NCBI GenBank assembly: GCA_017560955.1
Contig: JAFZDV010000231.1
Coordinates: 1 to 7,226, forward strand
Source: Anaerotignum sp.
GTDB lineage: Bacteria; Bacillota; Clostridia; Lachnospirales; Anaerotignaceae
Direction: 5' to 3'
Length of the DNA stretch: 7,226 bases
Shown here: one piece after another, positions 1 to 4,046 of the stretch
Numbering within the stretch: the stretch's first letter is position 1
Layout of the letters: every line of letters starts with the position of its first letter
The notes under the pieces: generated by a model
The model's database searches: none
What the model was told of the DNA's origin: nothing
The model's input: the letters and a program-made list of their open reading frames with translations, nothing else
Made by a program: the position numbers and the translations under genes

Positions 1-1041
1 GAAATCAGCCAGTACTATCAGGGTGTTCGTCAGATTTTCACAGGCTTTGAATCTGAAATGAAGACACCTAACACAGAAATCTATAAATATGAAATCCCCG
101 GTGGTCAGTACTCCAACCTGCTGGCTCAGGTAAAAGCCATGGGTTCCGCTGACCAGTTCGAAGAAATCAAACACCTGTATAAACAGGCAAATGACCTGCT
201 GGGCAACATCGTTAAAGTAACACCTTCCTCCAAAGTAGTTGGTGATATGGCGATCTTCATGTCCAAGAATGGTCTGACACAGGATAACATCCTCGTTGAA
301 GGTGCTGACCTGTCCTATCCCGATTCCGTAGTAGATTACTTCACAGGTAATATCGGTCAGCCTGAAGGCGGTTTCCCTGTAGATCTGCAGAAAATCGTTC
401 TGAAAGGTGCAAAACCCATCGACGGTAGAGCTGGTGCGCTGATGGAACCTGCAGATTTTGAAGCAATTGAAAAACACCTGAGAGAAACACACTCTTATAA
501 AGATACAAATACAAGAAGCCTGCTGTCCTATGCTCTGTATCCTAAGGTATACGATGACTATGCAGACCACTGGGAAGTTTATACTGATGTATCCAAACTG
601 AGCAGTGATGTATTCTTCTTCGGTCTGGCAAAAGGTGAAGAAACTGTTATCGAAATCGGTGAAGGTAAAGAAATTACCATCAAATACATCGATATGACAG
701 AACCTAACGAAGAAGGTTTCCGTTTCCTGACATTTGAAATCAACGGTGTAATGCGTGAAATCAAAGTTCTGGATAAACATCTGGAAGTTAAGAGCGACGG
801 TAAACTGAAAGCGGATAAGAATAATCCTTTCCACCTGGGTTCTTCCATCCCTGGTACAGTATCCAAAGTACTGGTAAAAGAGGGCGACGAAGTGAAGAAG
901 AACCAGCCTCTGCTGACTGTCGAAGCAATGAAGATGGAAACATCTATTGTTGCAAAAGAAGACGGCGTAGTAGACAAGATCTACGTAAAAGAAGGCGACA
1001 AGGTAAATCAGGGCGATCTGCTGGTATCCTTTGTTCAGTAA
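1..1041 (+). CDS. pyc: Pyruvate carboxylase, C-terminal part (5' end outside window)
   Basis: Biotin-dependent cytoplasmic enzyme that carboxylates pyruvate to oxaloacetate, feeding anaplerosis and, in fermenters, a route towards malate/succinate. The reading frame is open from base 1, so the ATG at 58 is an internal Met and not a start. The visible 346 residues begin in the last part of the carboxyltransferase/conserved carboxylase region (EIPGGQYSNL near residues 32-41). A segment typical of single-chain pyruvate carboxylases follows (residues about 207-260, GEETVIEIGEGKEITIK then FEINGVMREIKV); stand-alone oxaloacetate decarboxylase alpha chains usually lack it. The last roughly 70 residues are a biotinyl domain with the EAMKMET motif. 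The biotin-accepting Lys is codon 311 (bases 931-933), 35 residues before the end, as usual. The biotin carboxylase half would lie upstream, so the single-chain assignment is inferred. No TTA, CTA or TCA codons are used, which suggests a highly expressed gene. Confidence 0.93.
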   Translation, partial: EISQYYQGVRQIFTGFESEMKTPNTEIYKYEIPGGQYSNLLAQVKAMGSADQFEEIKHLYKQANDLLGNIVKVTPSSKVVGDMAIFMSKNGLTQDNILVEGADLSYPDSVVDYFTGNIGQPEGGFPVDLQKIVLKGAKPIDGRAGALMEPADFEAIEKHLRETHSYKDTNTRSLLSYALYPKVYDDYADHWEVYTDVSKLSSDVFFFGLAKGEETVIEIGEGKEITIKYIDMTEPNEEGFRFLTFEINGVMREIKVLDKHLEVKSDGKLKADKNNPFHLGSSIPGTVSKVLVKEGDEVKKNQPLLTVEAMKMETSIVAKEDGVVDKIYVKEGDKVNQGDLLVSFVQ

Positions 1042-1057
1042 AACATATTCTCAAAAG

Positions 1058-1086
1058 AAAAGGGCACGCAAAAGCGTGCCTTTTTT
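1058..1086 (+). terminator. Intrinsic terminator of pyc
   Basis: A 7-bp GC-rich perfect stem, GGCACGC (1063-1069) with GCGTGCC (1074-1080), closes an AAAA loop and is followed at once by six T (1081-1086). It starts 21 nt after the pyc stop codon. A-rich bases before the stem can extend the pairing with the T-run. It separates pyc from the next unit, which has its own promoter just downstream. Confidence 0.93.
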
Positions 1087-1107
1087 AATATCAAAATTAT
1101 TAATACA

Positions 1108-1136
1108 TTGTCCATTAAAAGGAATTATGATAAAAT
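1108..1136 (+). promoter_or_regulatory. Sigma-A promoter with extended -10 for the CoA-transferase gene
   Basis: TTGTCC at 1108-1113, a 17-bp spacer, then TAAAAT at 1131-1136. A TG dinucleotide at 1128-1129, one base before the -10, makes it an extended -10 promoter. Transcription would start near 1143, giving a leader of about 43 nt. It begins only 21 bp after the pyc terminator T-run, so the CoA-transferase appears to be transcribed alone. I see no clear CcpA or Rex operator nearby. Confidence 0.75.
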
Positions 1137-1170
1137 ATCTGTATACAATGAAACTTGACGAACTTTTTAT

Positions 1171-1178
1171 GAAAGGAT
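1171..1178 (+). promoter_or_regulatory. Ribosome binding site that decides the CoA-transferase start
   Basis: The AAAGGAT-like Shine-Dalgarno stretch (GAAAGGAT, 1171-1178) overlaps the first in-frame ATG at 1177. It lies about 8 nt before the second ATG at 1186. Only the second ATG is properly spaced, so 1186 is the more likely start. Confidence 0.7.
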
Positions 1179-1185
1179 GAATCAA

Positions 1186-2490
1186 ATGGATTGGAGAACA
1201 ATTTATAAAGACAAAATCATGACTGCTGATGAAGCAGTACGCCATATTAAATCCGGTGACCATGTTACTGTTGCAGAAGTAGGCTCTCAGCCTTATGCAC
1301 TGACAGAAGCACTGGAAAGAAATTATGAACATCTGGAAAATGTAGAACTGCATTATCTGCTGTCTTTAGGTAATCCTCCTGCAGCAAAACCCGGTATGGA
1401 AAAACATGTTCGTTTCCATGGCATGTTCCTGAGTGGTTCTACAAGACCACTGATCAAAGAAAACAGAGGTGAATTCATGCCTTGCTTCTTCCATCAGTAT
1501 CCCAAAATGGTACTGTCCAGAGGTGGTGTTGATGTCATGATGATCTCTATCTCTGAACCTGATAAACATGGTTTCTGCTCCATCGGTCCTGGTGTAGACC
1601 ATATCCCTACAATGAAAAATCATGCAAAACTGATCATTGCACAGATGAATAAAAACCTGCCCAGAGTAATGGGTAACTCCTTTGTTCACCTGAGAGATGT
1701 AGATATTATCGTAGAAGAAGACAGACCTATCCCTACACTGCCCGGTGCTGAAATCACTGACGTAGAAAGAAAAATCGGTGAATACTGTGCATCTCTGGTA
1801 AATGATGGTGACACACTGCAGCTGGGTATTGGCGGTATTCCCGATGCTGTAGTAACATTCCTGAAAGATAAAAAAGATCTGGGTCTGCACACAGAAATGG
1901 CAGCAGATGGTATCGTAGATCTGATCAAAGCTGGTATTATCAATAACAAAAAGAAAACATTGCATCCCGGTAAATGTATTGCAACATTTGCAGCAGGTTC
2001 TCAGAATCTTTATGATTTCCTGGATGATAACCCTAACTTCGAACTGCATGGTGTTGACTATGTAAATGACCCCAATGTTATCGCAATGAACGATAATATG
2101 GTTTCTATCAACTCCTGTATCCAGGTTGACCTGGTGGGTCAGATCAATGCAGAAGTGGTAAAAGGTATGCAGTTCAGTGGTGTAGGCGGTCAGGTTGACT
2201 TCATCCGCGGTGCACGTATGTCCAAAGGCGGCCGCTCTATCATTGCACTGCCTTCTACTGCAGCAAAAGGCACAATTTCCAAAATCGTTCCTTTCCTGGA
2301 CCATGGTGCATATGTTACAACATCCAGAATGGATGTAGACTATATCGTTACAGAATACGGTATTGCGCATCTGTGGGGCAAAACACTGCGTGAAAGAGCA
2401 AAAGCACTGATTGCAATTGCACATCCTAATTTCAGAGCAGATCTGGCTGAAGAATACGCAAAAAGATTTGGTGAAACACTGGAAATCTGA
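1186..2490 (+). CDS. Acetyl-CoA hydrolase/transferase family CoA-transferase (4-hydroxybutyrate or butyryl-CoA:acetate type)
   Basis: Cytoplasmic class I CoA-transferase that moves CoA between an acyl-CoA and a free acid such as acetate. In fermenters this is typically the last step of butyrate or 4-hydroxybutyrate metabolism. The predicted 434 residues match the roughly 438 of AbfT from Clostridium aminobutyricum. The start MDWRTIYKDK also resembles AbfT, which supports the ATG at 1186 over the one at 1177. Visible motifs are a Gly-rich CoA-binding stretch GIGGIPDAV (214-222), the catalytic Glu in LHTEMAADG (Glu237, bases 1894-1896, where AbfT has Glu238), FSGVGGQVDFIRG (330-342), and the C-terminal block DYIVTEYGIAHLWGK (385-399). 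The gene is monocistronic, between its own promoter and a strong terminator. The preferred acid (4-hydroxybutyrate, butyrate, propionate) cannot be told from the sequence. The family assignment is secure; symbols such as abfT, cat2 or but would overstate what is known. Confidence 0.92.
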   Translation: MDWRTIYKDKIMTADEAVRHIKSGDHVTVAEVGSQPYALTEALERNYEHLENVELHYLLSLGNPPAAKPGMEKHVRFHGMFLSGSTRPLIKENRGEFMPCFFHQYPKMVLSRGGVDVMMISISEPDKHGFCSIGPGVDHIPTMKNHAKLIIAQMNKNLPRVMGNSFVHLRDVDIIVEEDRPIPTLPGAEITDVERKIGEYCASLVNDGDTLQLGIGGIPDAVVTFLKDKKDLGLHTEMAADGIVDLIKAGIINNKKKTLHPGKCIATFAAGSQNLYDFLDDNPNFELHGVDYVNDPNVIAMNDNMVSINSCIQVDLVGQINAEVVKGMQFSGVGGQVDFIRGARMSKGGRSIIALPSTAAKGTISKIVPFLDHGAYVTTSRMDVDYIVTEYGIAHLWGKTLRERAKALIAIAHPNFRADLAEEYAKRFGETLEI

Positions 2491-2500
2491 TAAAATGCAA

Positions 2501-2536
2501 AAAAATAAAGCAACCCGAAAGGGTTGCTTTTTCTTT
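2501..2536. terminator. Bidirectional intrinsic terminator between convergent genes
   Basis: A perfect 10-bp stem, AAAGCAACCC (2507-2516) with GGGTTGCTTT (2521-2530), is closed by a GAAA (GNRA-type) tetraloop. On the plus strand a T-rich tract follows (2528-2536). Read from the minus strand, the A-rich flank 2499-2509 supplies a U-tract. It therefore fits termination of both the CoA-transferase (stop at 2490) and the converging minus-strand gene (stop at 2542). Confidence 0.93.
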
Positions 2537-2541
2537 TAAAA

Positions 2542-3126
2542 TTATCTGCCAATAGAGCGTCTGTAAGCTTCAACTTCTTCATCTGTCAGGGGTTCCAGTT
2601 CTTTGGGATCCATCCATCTAACCCAGATACGACCCTGCATTGCAGCGATATCCAGTGGTGTATCAAAATTATCAGCATCGATAGGGATTACTGTATCATG
2701 GTCACCGTTGAACATGATCTGGAAGGGTTTGTAAACACCATCTTCAAATACGATCATATCAGAAGAATAGATGTTCAGAGCACCAGCTTCGCTTGTCAGG
2801 TGTTTTTCCAGTGTTTCCAGGTTAGGGAAAGTAACAACCATCCAGTCACCTTTCATATCGGAATAGTCAAACAGCTGCAGACCGTGGAAATCGATTTCTT
2901 CTGCACCTGTTGTGCCTTTGTTATCGTCTGGTTTACCTTTCATTGCAACGGGAGCACCATTTTTACCATCTTTCAGGATTTCTGTGCCGGGAATGAAAGA
3001 ATTTACGAATTTGTTGATTTCATTTGTTCTATACTGGGAACGGATCTGTGCAATTACGCCATAATCACTTGTATCATAGCAGATTTCTGCAACTTCCTGC
3101 CAGAATTCTCTTAATGTTTTGACCAT
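2542..3126 (-). CDS. Conserved-looking acidic protein of unknown function, 194 aa
   Basis: I do not recognise a family. The protein is soluble-looking, with no signal peptide or membrane segment, and strongly acidic (about 35 Asp+Glu against 19 Lys+Arg by hand count). It has a single Cys at residue 16. It starts MVKTLREFWQEVAEICYD. Residues about 48-80 form a Gly/Lys/Asp-rich, probably flexible stretch. A central part around DMKGDWMVVTFPNLETLEKH (90-109) and a hydrophobic block near 119-138 look like a folded alpha/beta domain. The C-terminus is charged and helical (DPKELEPLTDEEVEAYRR). The ATG at 3126 is chosen because GGAGG (3139-3135) lies 8 nt before it; the upstream in-frame ATG at 3141 overlaps that site. 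A strong sigma-A promoter precedes it. Its codons match the highly expressed neighbours (one TTA, at codon 5), so it is a real gene and probably abundant. It lies 57 nt after yunB on the same strand without an intervening terminator, so read-through from yunB is also possible. Confidence 0.85.
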   Translation of the reverse strand: MVKTLREFWQEVAEICYDTSDYGVIAQIRSQYRTNEINKFVNSFIPGTEILKDGKNGAPVAMKGKPDDNKGTTGAEEIDFHGLQLFDYSDMKGDWMVVTFPNLETLEKHLTSEAGALNIYSSDMIVFEDGVYKPFQIMFNGDHDTVIPIDADNFDTPLDIAAMQGRIWVRWMDPKELEPLTDEEVEAYRRSIGR

Positions 3127-3134
3127 ATCTATTA

Positions 3135-3139
3135 CCTCC
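3135..3139 (-). promoter_or_regulatory. Ribosome binding site for the unknown acidic protein
   Basis: On the minus strand GGAGG is followed after 8 nt by the ATG at 3126-3124. The upstream ATG (3141-3139) shares its G with this site, so it cannot use it. This sets the start at 3126. Confidence 0.8.
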
Positions 3140-3165
3140 ATATCAAATCAAACTCATTAACTATT

Positions 3166-3195
3166 ATCATACTAGAATTTTGTTCATTCTGTCAA
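3166..3195 (-). promoter_or_regulatory. Near-consensus sigma-A promoter inside the 3' end of yunB
   Basis: On the minus strand a perfect TTGACA -35 box (3195-3190) is followed by an 18-bp spacer and TATGAT as -10 (3171-3166). Transcription would begin near 3159, giving a leader of about 33 nt to the ATG at 3126. The -35 box lies within the last codons of yunB, whose stop is at 3184-3186. The downstream gene can therefore be expressed in growing cells independently of sporulation. Confidence 0.8.
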
Positions 3196-3828
3196 TAGAT
3201 ATTCGTCGGAGGACTTCATCTGAAAATAATGTTCAGGCACTTTTCCGTTAAATATAATATCAGCAAGGAGGATTTTTCTGCTTAACTTCAAATCTTCTTT
3301 ATATATAGGGTTTACGATTTTCAGTTCTACAGATATATTCAGCCATATTTTGTAATTCACCTGATTAATTCCTGCAGATAAAAATTCAGATTCGAAATTC
3401 GTAATGACATTACCCGAGGGATATATTGTAAAGGGGATCAATGGCCCTTTATCAGACAGGAAAGCAGACCCAAAGACAGCGCCAAAAGGAATTAAAATCT
3501 GTTCGTGGGGGAGGTCAGATATTGAATCCGTTATTATTTCGCTTAATGCAGCACAGAATCTATTTACCTGCATTGTATCTGCGATATAGGTATCTTCATG
3601 TATATCATACAGTATTAAATCGGCGGGATTCTGTTCTTTTTCTGTCAGAATTTCATTTAATGCAGAATCGATTATTTTATTGGCATAGGATGTACAATAC
3701 ATATGTGAAATTTCTTTTATAATAGGTGTAAAACGACTTTCCAAAAATGAAAGAAAAGATAAAGTAACAAAACAAACAATGAGAAACAGCAGAAAATTAT
3801 GTATTCGCCTTGCGGTTTGTTTTTTCAT
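3184..3828 (-). CDS. yunB: Sporulation protein YunB
   Basis: YunB-family sporulation protein, 214 residues. In Bacillus subtilis yunB belongs to the mother-cell sigma-E regulon; its biochemical role is unknown. A basic N-terminus (MKKQTARR) precedes one membrane span at about residues 9-29. An extracytoplasmic-type domain follows, with the family's recognisable blocks: IPFGAVFGS (113-121), the GPLIPFTIYPSGNV stretch (128-141), FESEFLSAGINQ (145-156) and KVPEHYF (196-202). GGAGG (3840-3836) lies 7 nt before the ATG at 3828. Extending the frame further upstream adds 42 residues of intergenic-looking sequence and is not supported. Codon use differs sharply from all neighbours (7 TTA, 3 TCA and 1 CTA in 214 codons), consistent with low, stage-limited expression. 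It is divergent from the PBP gene and upstream of the unknown acidic gene. Its presence is the main evidence that the host makes endospores. Confidence 0.9.
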   Translation of the reverse strand: MKKQTARRIHNFLLFLIVCFVTLSFLSFLESRFTPIIKEISHMYCTSYANKIIDSALNEILTEKEQNPADLILYDIHEDTYIADTMQVNRFCAALSEIITDSISDLPHEQILIPFGAVFGSAFLSDKGPLIPFTIYPSGNVITNFESEFLSAGINQVNYKIWLNISVELKIVNPIYKEDLKLSRKILLADIIFNGKVPEHYFQMKSSDEYLLTE

Positions 3829-3835
3829 TTTCACA

Positions 3836-3840
3836 CCTCC
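3836..3840 (-). promoter_or_regulatory. Ribosome binding site for yunB
   Basis: GGAGG on the minus strand, 7 nt before the ATG at 3828. The in-frame GTG two codons upstream almost touches the site and is too close to be the start. Confidence 0.8.
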
Positions 3841-3845
3841 AGAGT

Positions 3846-3854
3846 AAGTTATGC
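3846..3854 (-). promoter_or_regulatory. Possible mother-cell sigma (E/K) -10 element for yunB
   Basis: On the minus strand GCATAACTT (3854-3846) resembles the CATA-containing -10 of sigma-E and sigma-K promoters. No convincing -35 is seen at the right distance. Start of transcription would fall about at the ribosome binding site, leaving a very short leader. This is a tentative candidate only; no better promoter was found for yunB. Confidence 0.22.
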
Positions 3855-3939
3855 ATAGAAGAAAAAACAAATGCATTATTTTTATATTAAGTAGATCCTG
3901 TTTTAGGAAAGATGTAAGAAGTAATATGTCAAAATGTCT

Positions 3940-3967
3940 TTGAAATAGCAACAAAATCTGTTATAAT
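3940..3967 (+). promoter_or_regulatory. Sigma-A promoter with extended -10 for the PBP unit
   Basis: TTGAAA (3940-3945), a 16-bp spacer and a perfect TATAAT (3962-3967) with TG at 3959-3960 as an extended -10. Transcription should start near 3974, giving a leader of about 73 nt. The leader shows only a weak A/T hairpin (TTATTT/AAATAA around 4015-4029) and no recognisable riboswitch. An AGGAGG ribosome binding site at 4031-4036 lies 10 nt before the ATG. Confidence 0.8.
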
Positions 3968-4046
3968 ATAACGAAGTATGTAATATGAAAAGTAGTCTTA
4001 TAGATTGGTGTCACTTATTTAAAAATAAACAGGAGGTTTCATAAGT

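Noticed and set aside
58..60. ATG at 58 as the start of a short biotin-carrying protein
   Set aside because: The frame is open to base 1. The sequence before the Met (ending FTGFES) is carboxylase-like, with no ribosome binding site.
1366..2424. A 352-codon open frame antisense to the CoA-transferase
   Set aside because: Same cause: codon-register antisense of a gene avoiding TTA/CTA/TCA. It ends at the gene's single TTA (1366-1368).
2524..3114. A 196-codon plus-strand frame opposite the acidic protein
   Set aside because: Codon-register antisense shadow. It starts inside the terminator and has no ribosome binding site.
3404..3722. Small plus-strand frames (61 and 93 codons) inside yunB
   Set aside because: They overlap a recognised gene on the other strand, overlap each other in different frames, and have no family resemblance.
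3904..3932. TTGACA on the minus strand (3932-3927) as a yunB promoter
   Set aside because: At a 17-bp spacing the -10 position reads TTCCTA, which is not a usable -10 box.
3829..3954. N-terminal extension of yunB by 42 residues
   Set aside because: The ATG at 3828 has a GGAGG site at the right distance. The extension runs through A/T-rich intergenic DNA and the added residues do not resemble the YunB start.
3974..4046. Riboswitch or leader attenuator in the 73-nt PBP leader
   Set aside because: The only pairing found is a short A/T hairpin. There is no terminator-like stem or known aptamer core.
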